DNA of 20,195 nucleotides. Origin: CAZFQD01 sp964520885 (GTDB taxonomy: Bacteria; Bacillota; Clostridia; Oscillospirales; SIG519). The translations under genes and the position numbers were made by a program. The notes beneath the pieces were generated by a model. That model searched no databases. It was given only the letters and a program-made list of their open reading frames with translations, and had not been told where the DNA came from. Positions 6,905-14,986 of the stretch are shown one piece after another. Every line of letters starts with the position of its first letter. Position 1 is the stretch's first letter. The stretch lies in the NCBI GenBank assembly GCA_964520885.1, contig CAZFQD010000023.1, forward strand, positions 1 through 20,195. Direction: 5' to 3'.

Positions 6905-6917
6905 AGCTGAATCTCCT

Positions 6918-8231
6918 TTATCTTCCCACACTATAATACTCAACTTCCGCTTCTTTCATCTCTTTAGTTTTATATATATTTCTTCCATCATAAACCAAAG
7001 GAGTTCTCATTAATTTCTTATAATCTTCTGGTTTCACAGCTTTTATCTCTTCCCACTCGGTAAATATAAAGCAAACATTAGCTCCTTCTAAAGCTTCATC
7101 TATAGTATTAACATAATTTATACTGCCGTTTCTATTTTTTCCTATAGGATATTTGCTTTTGAAATTTTCCACACCAGCTGGGTCATATGCATAAATAACT
7201 GCTCCTTGATTTAATAACAATGGTACATTTTCAAGAGATGGAGCTTCTCGCAAATCATCAGTTCCCGGCTTAAATGTAAGTCCAAGTACTGCTACTTTTA
7301 AACCATTAAAGGTAATAAGTCTTTTACGAGCTTTCTTAAACAGCATCGTCTGCTGGTCTTTATTTACATCAATAGCAGCTTTAACTGTCCTTAATTCATA
7401 GCCATGCTGTCTTGCAAGATAATCCAGTGCTTTTGTATCCTTAGGGAAACACGAACCACCATAACCAATACCAGCATTAAGAAATTTTTTGCCAATTCGT
7501 TCGTCAAAGCTCATTCCTTTAGCAACATCCTGAATATCTGCACCAACCAATTCGCAAAGATTAGCAATATCGTTCATATATGATATTTTCAGAGCAAGAA
7601 AGTCATTGCAGGCGTATTTTATCATCTCTGCCGATCTTCTACTTACCGAAACAATAGGCAGGTTAAATGGCTTGTAAATCTTCATTAGCATTTCTTCAGC
7701 CCATTTACTTTCCGTTCCAATAATAATTCTTGCTGCCTGTAAAGTATCTCTAACCGCAGTGCCTTGTGCCAAGAATTCCGGGTTAGAGGCTACTTCTACT
7801 TTTACATCATTAACTAAAAAATCTTTGATAAACTGTTCTGCTTTGTCATTAGTGCCGACAGGAACTGTGGATTTAACTACGATTAGACAATCTTTTTCTA
7901 TAGTTTCAGCTATTTGCCTTGCAACTGTTGCTAAGTATGATAAATTAGCAGAACCGTCTGGCTGTTCTGGTGTTCCCACCCCAATAAATATAGCATCTGC
8001 ATCTTTATATGCGGATTTATAGTCAGTTGTATAATTTAGCCTACCAGCTACATAATTTTTCTGCATCAGTCCTTCTAATTCGGCTTCATAGATTGGAGAG
8101 ATACCTTGTTTCAACAAGTTTATTTTGTTTTCATCAATGTCAACGCAGGTAACTTGGTGCCCGACTTCGGCAAAACAAACTCCTGCAACCAATCCTACAT
8201 AGCCTGTTCCTGCTACTGAAATTTTAAACAT
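6918..8231 (-). CDS. ugd: UDP-glucose 6-dehydrogenase
   Basis: The 437-residue protein has the N-terminal Rossmann motif GTGYVGLVAG (8-17), the STVPVGT segment (121-127), a central dimerisation helix, and the catalytic cysteine at 261 in GYGGSCFPKD (256-265), followed by the C-terminal UDP-binding domain (LTFKPGTDDLREAPS). It oxidises UDP-glucose to UDP-glucuronate with 2 NAD+. Length and motifs match the TuaD/RkpK class. A GGCGGT site precedes the ATG. It feeds the UDP-GlcA 4-epimerase encoded at 4900-5946 and so supplies uronic acids for the polymer. It follows the nitroreductase gene by 17 bp. Confidence 0.95.
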   Translation of the reverse strand: MFKISVAGTGYVGLVAGVCFAEVGHQVTCVDIDENKINLLKQGISPIYEAELEGLMQKNYVAGRLNYTTDYKSAYKDADAIFIGVGTPEQPDGSANLSYLATVARQIAETIEKDCLIVVKSTVPVGTNDKAEQFIKDFLVNDVKVEVASNPEFLAQGTAVRDTLQAARIIIGTESKWAEEMLMKIYKPFNLPIVSVSRRSAEMIKYACNDFLALKISYMNDIANLCELVGADIQDVAKGMSFDERIGKKFLNAGIGYGGSCFPKDTKALDYLARQHGYELRTVKAAIDVNKDQQTMLFKKARKRLITFNGLKVAVLGLTFKPGTDDLREAPSLENVPLLLNQGAVIYAYDPAGVENFKSKYPIGKNRNGSINYVNTIDEALEGANVCFIFTEWEEIKAVKPEDYKKLMRTPLVYDGRNIYKTKEMKEAEVEYYSVGR

Positions 8232-8248
8232 AAGAATACCGCCTTTAT

Positions 8249-9217
8249 TTAAGATTTTTTTATTAAAACTTCATTAAAGCCTCGTCTATACGATTTGGCA
8301 ACCTTAAACTGCTCATGAGGATAAGAGCCATATGCAATTGTTGCTATAATAATTTCATTTTCTGGTATACCAAGTGTTTTATAAGACCATTGAACCGATT
8401 TGGGTTTTGAGTGCCATATAAGAGGACAAGTAGCAATTTCATTGTAATGTAGTGCATATAGAAGGTTCATATAATAAATGCCACCGTCCACATAAGGAGT
8501 GGTTTTTTCTGCGGGGCTGTTATAACAGTATAGATTACTTGTCACAACTAATATGCCTTTTATATTAGATAAGCCCTTTGTTCCACCTTGATATTGTATT
8601 AGCTCTTTTAACAAATTTTGTTCTGTTATCCAGTAAACTTTATTTGGCTGTCTGTTGCAAGCACTTGGTGCACTTTGAGCCAAAATAATACTATTTTTGA
8701 TTTTATCATCATCTACATTATCAGCTCCAAACATTCTTACAGAATGTCTGCTATTTGCAAACAATTTAAAATCACTTATATTTTCGTAAATAGCTTTTTT
8801 GGTAAATGTATATACTCCTGTTTTATTTTCATATGAATTTTCATCAAGTAAATACTTTGCTTTCAAATAAATATCTTTTACATCAATAGATAAATCGTTA
8901 TGATAATCAATATAAGTTTTTAGTACATCAATTCCCAAATTGTAAGCCATACTGTCATAAGAACATTTTTTGTTTTTATATTGTTCTAATAGCTTAATAA
9001 GCTCATCAATTTTTTTAATCCCAAATCTTGGTCTGGTATCCTGTAATGACATACCTTTTTCAATTGAATGGACGCATAATCGGATTGAATTGGCAAGCTT
9101 ACGCTCATCATTTTCGTTTAATGAATAAAACCTATACATTCTGTTTGTATCATTTAATACATTTTTGTAATAATACAATAGTCTTCTTATATTACTTAAA
9201 ATTCCCAATAAAAACAC
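8249..9217 (-). CDS. Nitroreductase-family flavoprotein of polysaccharide clusters
   Basis: The 322-residue protein has an N-terminal helical region of about 150 residues containing HSIEKGMSLQDTRPRFG, then a nitroreductase-like domain: SRHSVRMFG (about 157-165), SAPSACNRQP (about 183-192, FMN-binding type), GGTKGLSNIKGILVVTS, YVDGGIYYMNLLYALHYNEIATCPL, and a C-terminal IIATIAYGSYP. The fold binds FMN and usually uses NAD(P)H; the substrate is unknown. Similar proteins occur in capsule clusters alongside pyruvyl transferases, so a role in modifying the polysaccharide or a precursor is likely but undefined. A GTG start is the longest option; an AGGA lies almost against it, so true initiation may be slightly downstream. 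It is packed against ugd and the flippase gene. Confidence 0.82.
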   Translation of the reverse strand: MFLLGILSNIRRLLYYYKNVLNDTNRMYRFYSLNENDERKLANSIRLCVHSIEKGMSLQDTRPRFGIKKIDELIKLLEQYKNKKCSYDSMAYNLGIDVLKTYIDYHNDLSIDVKDIYLKAKYLLDENSYENKTGVYTFTKKAIYENISDFKLFANSRHSVRMFGADNVDDDKIKNSIILAQSAPSACNRQPNKVYWITEQNLLKELIQYQGGTKGLSNIKGILVVTSNLYCYNSPAEKTTPYVDGGIYYMNLLYALHYNEIATCPLIWHSKPKSVQWSYKTLGIPENEIIIATIAYGSYPHEQFKVAKSYRRGFNEVLIKKS

Positions 9218-9220
9218 ATC

Positions 9221-10765
9221 CTATTTTAATTTTTTCAAAAATCCTAAATTATTAATAATAGCATCTTTTAAGTATTTGAATTCCTTTGTTCTATGAAAAA
9301 AGGCCATAAAATATAAATTAAAAGCTACAAAAATTATTATAAACGCAATTAGCCAACCTACAATTGAAAGGGTAAATTGTTTTACAACAAAATAGCATAA
9401 AACACCAAATACAAATGTAACAGCAAAGTAGATTGCATACTTTATAAAATATAATGAAAGCCCTTTGTTAAATCCTATTTTATTCACAATATAAGGGTCA
9501 TACCAGAAAAAGGTTGCAAGCATACTTATTGTGCCACCCAATAAAACCCCGAAAACGCCCAGAAAATTCGCAAGTGCAATAGCAAATATTACATTGAGTA
9601 AAGCAGTAAACAGAGGCCTGTACCTGCCATAAAGAAATAATTTCTTTGCGTTTCTAAATATTCTATTTACACTTTGTGTCCCTACTAAATAAAAATTAAA
9701 AACAAGCAAAAAAACAATAGAATTGTCAAAAACATATTTTTCCCCAACCCATAACATAATAAAAGGATTAAGTAAAGCAAACATTATGATTGAAATTAGT
9801 CCAAAAGTCCATGCGATGAGGCAAAACATAGCCAAATAAATATTATGTTGCTTCTCATTACTGTCTGATACATGTAAATTGCCTACAATAGGGATGATAG
9901 AACTAGTGGCTGCGGTTAGCATAGTTGAAATAGACATAATAATCAAATTGTAATTAGAAAGGTATCCTGAAATTATAATGCTAACAAAAGTTGATATAAT
10001 AACACTTTCTATTCCTTTCCCAAGCACTCCGCTTAGCTGAAAGGCAAATAATGCTTTTACATTTTTTACTAATTCTTTTTTTTCTGCGTCATTTAATAAA
10101 AATCCTCTAACTTTTCTTATTACAGGATATTTTTTATTTGCAACAAACCAAAAGCAGAAATTGGTTATTAACACAAAACAAAGTTGAATGATTAATGATA
10201 AGATATAATTGTGTGTGTAATATAAAGCCACAATCTGTCCTATCAACGAAAAAATATTTAACCCACTTTTTATCGTTTCAACTATATATTGTTTTTGATT
10301 TACTGAAATAAACGCGGATTTATAGGAAAAAAAGTAAGTAGTGGCTGAGTTAAGAATAAAAAACATATAAATGATAGGCACATTTGGAATAGAGGCAAGC
10401 ACTTCTCTGTCCTTCGCCAAATAAGGCAAAAATGGCATTACTATTAGACCAATTACTATAATTATTATTCCAATAACCGGATAAACTATGGAATAAAAAT
10501 TCATATGGGCTTTAATGGCTCTTTCATCATTTTCCGAAATGGGTTTATACAATTCATAAACAATTGCCGAACCAATCCCGAGGTTTGCAAGATTTAAAAT
10601 ATTCAAAATACTTGAAAATAAACTGCTAAGTCCAAGATACTCAACACCGAGTAGTTTAATAAGATAGGTTCTATAAACAAAGGCTGCAAGTAATGAAATA
10701 AAATTTAGAGCGATTGTTAATGTAAAATTTTTTATTGAATTTTTTGTTCTTTCAAAGGTTTGCAT
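9221..10765 (-). CDS. wzx: Wzx-type oligosaccharide flippase
   Basis: The 514 residues have about 12 to 14 hydrophobic segments spread over the length and the MOP-family N-terminus NFTLTIALNFISLLAAFVYRTYLIKLLGVEYLGLSSLF. It resembles the polysaccharide biosynthesis (RfbX/Wzx) proteins that move undecaprenyl-PP-linked repeat units across the cytoplasmic membrane. Paired with the Wzy-type polymerase encoded at 14961-16199, it defines the locus as Wzx/Wzy-dependent. Its start overlaps the end of the pyruvyl transferase gene by 14 bp and it ends 3 bp before the nitroreductase start, so all three are translationally linked. The symbol is by function; sequence identity among Wzx proteins is low. 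Confidence 0.9.
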   Translation of the reverse strand: MQTFERTKNSIKNFTLTIALNFISLLAAFVYRTYLIKLLGVEYLGLSSLFSSILNILNLANLGIGSAIVYELYKPISENDERAIKAHMNFYSIVYPVIGIIIIVIGLIVMPFLPYLAKDREVLASIPNVPIIYMFFILNSATTYFFSYKSAFISVNQKQYIVETIKSGLNIFSLIGQIVALYYTHNYILSLIIQLCFVLITNFCFWFVANKKYPVIRKVRGFLLNDAEKKELVKNVKALFAFQLSGVLGKGIESVIISTFVSIIISGYLSNYNLIIMSISTMLTAATSSIIPIVGNLHVSDSNEKQHNIYLAMFCLIAWTFGLISIIMFALLNPFIMLWVGEKYVFDNSIVFLLVFNFYLVGTQSVNRIFRNAKKLFLYGRYRPLFTALLNVIFAIALANFLGVFGVLLGGTISMLATFFWYDPYIVNKIGFNKGLSLYFIKYAIYFAVTFVFGVLCYFVVKQFTLSIVGWLIAFIIIFVAFNLYFMAFFHRTKEFKYLKDAIINNLGFLKKLK

Positions 10766-11927
10766 ATTGGTTTGCCTTTCTTAAAAAAATCTCAAAACTC
10801 TCTCTTTGTTCTAATAAAGCCTTATTTAACTTTTCTAATTGAAAATTTTTAACTATATTATTAATTTTATTTAAAAGTTCTTCACCTTCAATAAATTCAT
10901 CCTCTTTAATAAAATGCTCTTCAAAATCTATTCTTGACAGAAAATCCTCTACTTTGCCTTTTGATAAGCTATCACTTGGTTTGCGATTAAAACAAATCGG
11001 CGGTGTCCCATTGAACAAAGAGAATAATGTCCCATGGAAGTAATTTGTAATAGTAAACTCAAATAACGAAAAAATTCTTGCCCAATCAAACAAGGGTAAA
11101 TCAATTAATATGTAATCCGCATTCTCATTTAGAAAACCAACAGAAACAATGGTGTGAGTTTCCCCAAATAGCTTTTTCACAATTAGGTTCACTTCATTAT
11201 TTTCGCTCATAAGTCCTAAAAGGGGCTTGTCAAAAACCATATTGTGTTTTCGTTTTAACTTTTCTTTTAAAGCATTAGCAGAAATACAGTAATCATCTAA
11301 ATTTAAAAAAAGAGTTGGGTCACAGCTATAAAAAATCTCTTTTTGCGGTAGAATATTTTTTAGCATTTGGCTTGTTACATCATCTCTTACTGAAAAAAAG
11401 CTAAAATCATTTAAAGCTTTAGAAATTTCGGGTAAATTCTTCTCAAATTTCTCACTATTAATTCCATATGCCGATACGGCATAAGTCAGTTTAAAGCAAC
11501 CAAATTCATCGTTGAGCAAAAAAACATTCATTGGCTCAGAACAACTGTTAAGTACTGTATCACTACCTAAGATTATTGCCATATATTTATTTTTAATTTT
11601 TTTAAATATTTTTTTGCTATCATAACTAATAATTTTTTCTTTAGAATACGGCAATAATTTTTGAGCCTTTCTAAAATTTAAAATTCTTATTAATTTTCTA
11701 TAAGCTAAATCAAATTTAAATTTTGAAAGATAATATATTACACCTTTATATTCTCTATAATAGGTACTTGGATATGAATAATCTATTATTTCAATTTTAA
11801 ATTGTGGAAGCATTTTTTCAAGCTGTTTTGCCAAAGCAAAGCACTGAAAATATGTACCATAATTAATTGTCCTACAATATGTTAAAATACCTATTTTATT
11901 ATTAGAATTTGTTATAATTCCCACCAT
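10752..11927 (-). CDS. Polysaccharide pyruvyl transferase family protein (CsaB/WcaK type)
   Basis: The 391-residue protein begins with IGILTYCRTINYGTYFQCFAL, the N-terminal motif of PF04230-type proteins, and continues with AIILGSDTVLN, LTYAVSAYG and a C-terminal FTITNYFHGTLFSLFNGTPPICF, the usual YFHG signature near the active site. Members transfer pyruvate from phosphoenolpyruvate to make ketals on sugars. The exact acceptor cannot be read from the sequence, and some family members in capsule loci may have other activities. The ATG at 11927 has AGG directly before it, so the exact start is uncertain. It precedes and overlaps the flippase gene. Confidence 0.85.
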   Translation of the reverse strand: MVGIITNSNNKIGILTYCRTINYGTYFQCFALAKQLEKMLPQFKIEIIDYSYPSTYYREYKGVIYYLSKFKFDLAYRKLIRILNFRKAQKLLPYSKEKIISYDSKKIFKKIKNKYMAIILGSDTVLNSCSEPMNVFLLNDEFGCFKLTYAVSAYGINSEKFEKNLPEISKALNDFSFFSVRDDVTSQMLKNILPQKEIFYSCDPTLFLNLDDYCISANALKEKLKRKHNMVFDKPLLGLMSENNEVNLIVKKLFGETHTIVSVGFLNENADYILIDLPLFDWARIFSLFEFTITNYFHGTLFSLFNGTPPICFNRKPSDSLSKGKVEDFLSRIDFEEHFIKEDEFIEGEELLNKINNIVKNFQLEKLNKALLEQRESFEIFLRKANQYANL

Positions 11928-11953
11928 CCTACTACCATTAATTAAAAAATTTA

Positions 11954-12571
11954 TTACTTAGGAAGTTCTAACCAACTACCCATCAAATTATCAAATTCCT
12001 CTGACCTAAAAATTTCAAAACCAGAACCAGGGAAAAAAGTCAACTCACCAAAGTATAATTGCTCATTTGCCTCATAAAAATCAACTCTAAGAAAAGGAAT
12101 ATCCTTTGAAATGTATTTTGAAAATTCAATCATCTTATTATAATTTTTTGGTTTCTCTAATTTTTGCCCACTACAATCCCATTTCCTGTAATGATTTTCA
12201 ATAGGCATTGGCTTCCAATCAAGCTCGTAATAATCCACATTAAATGCTGGTTTTTTGTGTCTATTTAAACAAATATATAAATATTTAACCACACCGTTAA
12301 AGCACCAAAATTTATAATCTTTTAATTCAAACCCAGAACTATCTACCATATATTTTTCGCAAATTATTTTAGGCTTAATATCTTTGTATGGAAATTCTCT
12401 GCTTCGCCAATAATATCTACTTTTGAGCCACTTATTAACTTTGTTTTTGAGTTCTACAAAATCAATTGTTGATTTATCCTTACATATATAGATATCACCA
12501 CTGCTGAAGTAGCTATAATTATTTATTGTCGGTACGATATCACCGCCGATAATAATCGTTTTTTCATCCAT
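11954..12571 (-). pseudogene. Chimeric gene: CapA-like start fused to the C-terminal part of a TupA-like ATP-grasp ligase
   Basis: The 205-residue reading frame is open, but its parts do not belong together. Residues 1 to about 22, with IIIGGDIVPT, look like the N-terminus of CapA/PgsA-type capsule metallophosphatases (from memory). From SGDIYICKDKS onward it is the last two-thirds of an ATP-grasp amidoligase: PKIICEKYMVD, ELKDYKFWCFNG, FLRVDFYEANEQLYFGELTFFPGSGFE. It lacks the first roughly 100 residues of the family, including the FNEKIQWLKLY and KPNH parts of the ATP site. Its first ATP-grasp codons lie in a 152-bp block (12345-12496) identical to the ATP-grasp gene at 13097-14008. The remaining C-terminus diverges, so this was once a separate paralogue. 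It is probably non-functional as a ligase. Confidence 0.65.
12345..12496. repeat. Exact 152-bp direct repeat, copy 1
   Basis: Read base by base, 12345-12496 is identical to 13488-13639 (offset 1143), and both ends break into ordinary divergence. The block lies within two ATP-grasp genes and covers the codons of GDIYICK through EKYMV. Identity at every third codon position shows very recent exchange or duplication. Confidence 0.95.
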
Positions 12572-12601
12572 AGACCATCACCCACTTCGTTAAAATTAGC
12601 A

Positions 12602-13057
12602 TTATATATTATCCTTTTGCAATATATTATTGCTTCCTATAACAATCGAATTTGAGGGGATATCTTTTGTTATAACTGCTCCTGCTGCAATAGTTGTATT
12701 TTCCCCAATTGTAATGTTTCCTATAATTACAGCATTGGCTCCTATTAAACAATTTCTTTTAATCGTCGCATGGCGCTTCACTGCCATATCAGGTGGGAAA
12801 TGACTGGAACCGATAACAACATTTGGCATTATTACCACGCCTTCTTCGATAACAGCAGTACTTCCAATCACTATTCCTACCGCATGAGGTATCCTAACAT
12901 TATTTTCAATAGTTACACCCAGACAAATGTCACAATTAAATATAAGACGTAATACCACTGCCCATATCTGTGAGAAGGCCCTATTGAATTTCCCTTTTTT
13001 ATATCTTTTAAGATTTTTGTATATTGCTTTTTCATATGTACCATTAAAATCAAACAT
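12602..13057 (-). CDS. Hexapeptide-repeat acetyltransferase (SAT/LbH family)
   Basis: The 151-residue protein has a short helical N-terminus followed by left-handed beta-helix repeats: CLGVTIENNVRIPHAVGIVIGSTAVIEEG, VVIMPNVVIGSS, CLIGANAVIIGNITIGENTTIAAGAVI and the closing TKDIPSNSIVIG. It is the compact CysE-like form often found in polysaccharide loci and probably O- or N-acetylates a sugar with acetyl-CoA. A GGAG site lies 9 bases before the ATG. It lies between the two ATP-grasp genes that share the 152-bp repeat, so it sits in the segment that would be looped out by recombination between those copies. The acceptor cannot be predicted. Confidence 0.85.
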   Translation of the reverse strand: MFDFNGTYEKAIYKNLKRYKKGKFNRAFSQIWAVVLRLIFNCDICLGVTIENNVRIPHAVGIVIGSTAVIEEGVVIMPNVVIGSSHFPPDMAVKRHATIKRNCLIGANAVIIGNITIGENTTIAAGAVITKDIPSNSIVIGSNNILQKDNI

Positions 13058-13096
13058 ATTTATCGGCTCCGTTTTTAATAATATCTGCTGAGCATT

Positions 13097-14008
13097 CTAC
13101 TTATATTTTTCCGGTAATTGAATCCAACTACCTAACAGATAATCATAGGATTCGGGAGTGAACTCCTCCATCCCGTTTCCGGGAAAGAATGTTAATTCTC
13201 CAAAATATAATTTGCCTTCTATATCATAAAAATCCACTCTTACAAAAGGAATATTTTTAGATAATATTTTCGCAAATTCAACCATTTTGTCAAAGGTCTT
13301 CGGTTTAGCTATTATAGTACCACTGCTTTTATAATGTCTTTCGAAAAGCATAGGACACCAATCCATATCATAAAAATCTACATTTAATCCGGTACTTGCA
13401 ACTCTGTTCAAACAGACAAATAAGCATTTGACTTCACCGTTAAAACACATAAACTTATAATCTTTAAGCTCTGTACCTGATTCATCAACCATATATTTTT
13501 CGCAAATTATTTTAGGCTTAATATCTTTGTATGGAAATTCTCTGCTTCGCCAATAATATCTACTTTTGAGCCACTTATTAACTTTGTTTTTGAGTTCTAC
13601 AAAATCAATTGTTGATTTATCCTTACATATATAGATATCTCCCGATGTATGGTTGGGTTTTAATACAAATTGCTCTGGTAAATTATCAAAATTAATTTCA
13701 TCAAATTTATTATACACACCTAAAAGAGGAATTAAATATTCTTCACCAATTGTTTCTTTTATATATTCTCGCACTTCATATTTATCTGCTAATTGTGTAT
13801 ATTGTGGTTTTCTATCATATAGCTTAAGCCATTGTATTTTTTCATTAAATGTCTTGGGGTTTCTTAAATCAAGTTTCTTTCCAATTCTTAATTTGTATCT
13901 TATTTTTAAAAACATAATGCTGGGAATTATTTTGGATATTTTATTTTGTGTAAAATAAAACATTAGGAGCTTTGGATTTTTTAGTACATTCTTTAATTTT
14001 TTAAACAT
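13097..14008 (-). CDS. TupA-like ATP-grasp ligase, full length
   Basis: The 303-residue protein carries the family N-terminus NPKTFNEKIQWLKLYDRKPQ (about 49-68), the ATP-binding segment FVLKPNHTSGD (about 116-126), PKIICEKYMVD, ELKDYKFMCFNGEVK and the Mg-binding end FVRVDFYDIEGKLYFGELTFFPGNGMEEF. These are the hallmarks of TupA (teichuronopeptide) ATP-grasp proteins, expected to form amide bonds between a carboxylate and an amine. In an operon that also makes UDP-uronic acids, coupling an amino acid or amine to a uronic acid is the likely task; this is inference. A GAGGT site lies 7 bases before the ATG. Part of the gene (13488-13639) is identical to part of the chimeric gene at 11954-12571. 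Confidence 0.87.
   Translation of the reverse strand: MFKKLKNVLKNPKLLMFYFTQNKISKIIPSIMFLKIRYKLRIGKKLDLRNPKTFNEKIQWLKLYDRKPQYTQLADKYEVREYIKETIGEEYLIPLLGVYNKFDEINFDNLPEQFVLKPNHTSGDIYICKDKSTIDFVELKNKVNKWLKSRYYWRSREFPYKDIKPKIICEKYMVDESGTELKDYKFMCFNGEVKCLFVCLNRVASTGLNVDFYDMDWCPMLFERHYKSSGTIIAKPKTFDKMVEFAKILSKNIPFVRVDFYDIEGKLYFGELTFFPGNGMEEFTPESYDYLLGSWIQLPEKYK
13488..13639. repeat. Exact 152-bp direct repeat, copy 2
   Basis: This is identical to 12345-12496. It lies in the middle of the intact ATP-grasp gene and is the probable donor or template for the copy in the chimeric gene, because here the codons on both sides also belong to the family. Confidence 0.95.
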
Positions 14009-14071
14009 TTATGTTACCTCACTTTAATATTGATAAAAATACTTCTGTAAAGCTTATTCATTAGATTGAGT

Positions 14072-14986
14072 TTATTTTATATTAATATCTATCATTTCTC
14101 CAAAAATTTTATCATATTCTTCTGGTTCAAATTTTTCCTGTCCAGTAAAGTGAAAGAATGTATATTCTCCAAATATTATTTTCCCGTTAATGTTGTATAA
14201 ATCAATTCTGACAAAAGGGAAGTCCTTTGCAAGGCATTTAGAAATTTCAATCATTTTTTCAAAATTAGCAGGTTTTTCTATAACCTTTTGAGAGTTTTCA
14301 TAATGCTGTTTCACAGGAATTTTATTAAAATCTAAATCATAAAAATCAAATCTCGTGTCAATGTAACGGTCTGTTGCAATAAACATAAATTTAGGCTCAC
14401 CATTACAGCAAAAAAATTTATAGTCAGCAGGGAAACCATTTTCCTTATATTCTAAAAGCTCTTCGCAGATAATTTTTGGTTTTATGCCTTCATATATCCA
14501 TTCATAATTATAAACATAATACTTTTGCTTTAACATTTTATTGAGTTCTTTTCTCACTTTACTAACATTAAGCTGTGACTTATCCTTACAAAATATGTTA
14601 TAACCGCATCCATGATTGACCTTTAATACAAATTTATCAGGTAGCTTATCAAAATCAATTTCATTTGCATCATCATATACACCATAAAGGGTATTTAAAA
14701 TATGGTCGCCGTATCTTTCCTTTACCACTTCTCTAACAAGGTATTTATCGGCACATTTTATTGCTAAGTCGTTATGCCAATATAGCTTTAACCACTGGAG
14801 TTTTTCATTAAAAGTAGTTACATTGTTTAAATCTATCTTTTTTTTCATTGCTTTTTTGTAATGCTTTATAACCAATTTTTTCCGATTGCAAAAACAATAG
14901 TTGAAAGCATAATACCAATAACGCATCTTAACATAAAGCTGAAAAAAGAGAGGGATTTTTTTAAAAAGTTTTTTTATTATTCTCAT
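14072..14986 (-). CDS. TupA-like ATP-grasp ligase, second paralogue
   Basis: The 304-residue protein has the same plan as the ligase encoded at 13097-14008: FNEKLQWLKLYWHNDLAIKCADKYLVREVV, FVLKVNHGCGYNIFCKDKS, PKIICEELLEY, ADYKFFCCNGEPKFMF and FVRIDLYNINGKIIFGEYTFFHFTG. The segment normally reading LTFxPGxG is TFFHFTG here, a moderate departure near the metal site, so substrate or activity may differ. Its first 26 bp overlap the end of the polymerase gene, indicating translational coupling. It shares only family-level similarity with the other ATP-grasp genes and none of the 152-bp repeat. The likely role is amide-bond formation on the polymer's uronic acids. Confidence 0.85.
   Translation of the reverse strand: MRIIKKLFKKIPLFFQLYVKMRYWYYAFNYCFCNRKKLVIKHYKKAMKKKIDLNNVTTFNEKLQWLKLYWHNDLAIKCADKYLVREVVKERYGDHILNTLYGVYDDANEIDFDKLPDKFVLKVNHGCGYNIFCKDKSQLNVSKVRKELNKMLKQKYYVYNYEWIYEGIKPKIICEELLEYKENGFPADYKFFCCNGEPKFMFIATDRYIDTRFDFYDLDFNKIPVKQHYENSQKVIEKPANFEKMIEISKCLAKDFPFVRIDLYNINGKIIFGEYTFFHFTGQEKFEPEEYDKIFGEMIDINIK

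Larger units (their letters stand above)
6593..6917. other. Intergenic gap of about 325 bp between ugd and the SAT-like gene
   Basis: This is the largest gap in the locus. It holds a short ribosome-binding-site-equipped reading frame (6845-6904), a perfect 16-bp palindrome (6836-6851) and a small ACAC-AAAAA-GTGT hairpin near 6735-6747. On the minus strand a TTGACT at about 6797-6802 has no -10 box at proper spacing; TATAAA lies only 11 bases away. No convincing promoter or terminator was found. The gap may be the scar of a lost gene. Confidence 0.5.

Noticed and set aside
13088..13097. Single CTGAGCATTC matching one unit of the decamer repeat
   Set aside because: Only one unit is present, with no neighbouring copies, so it is most likely chance.
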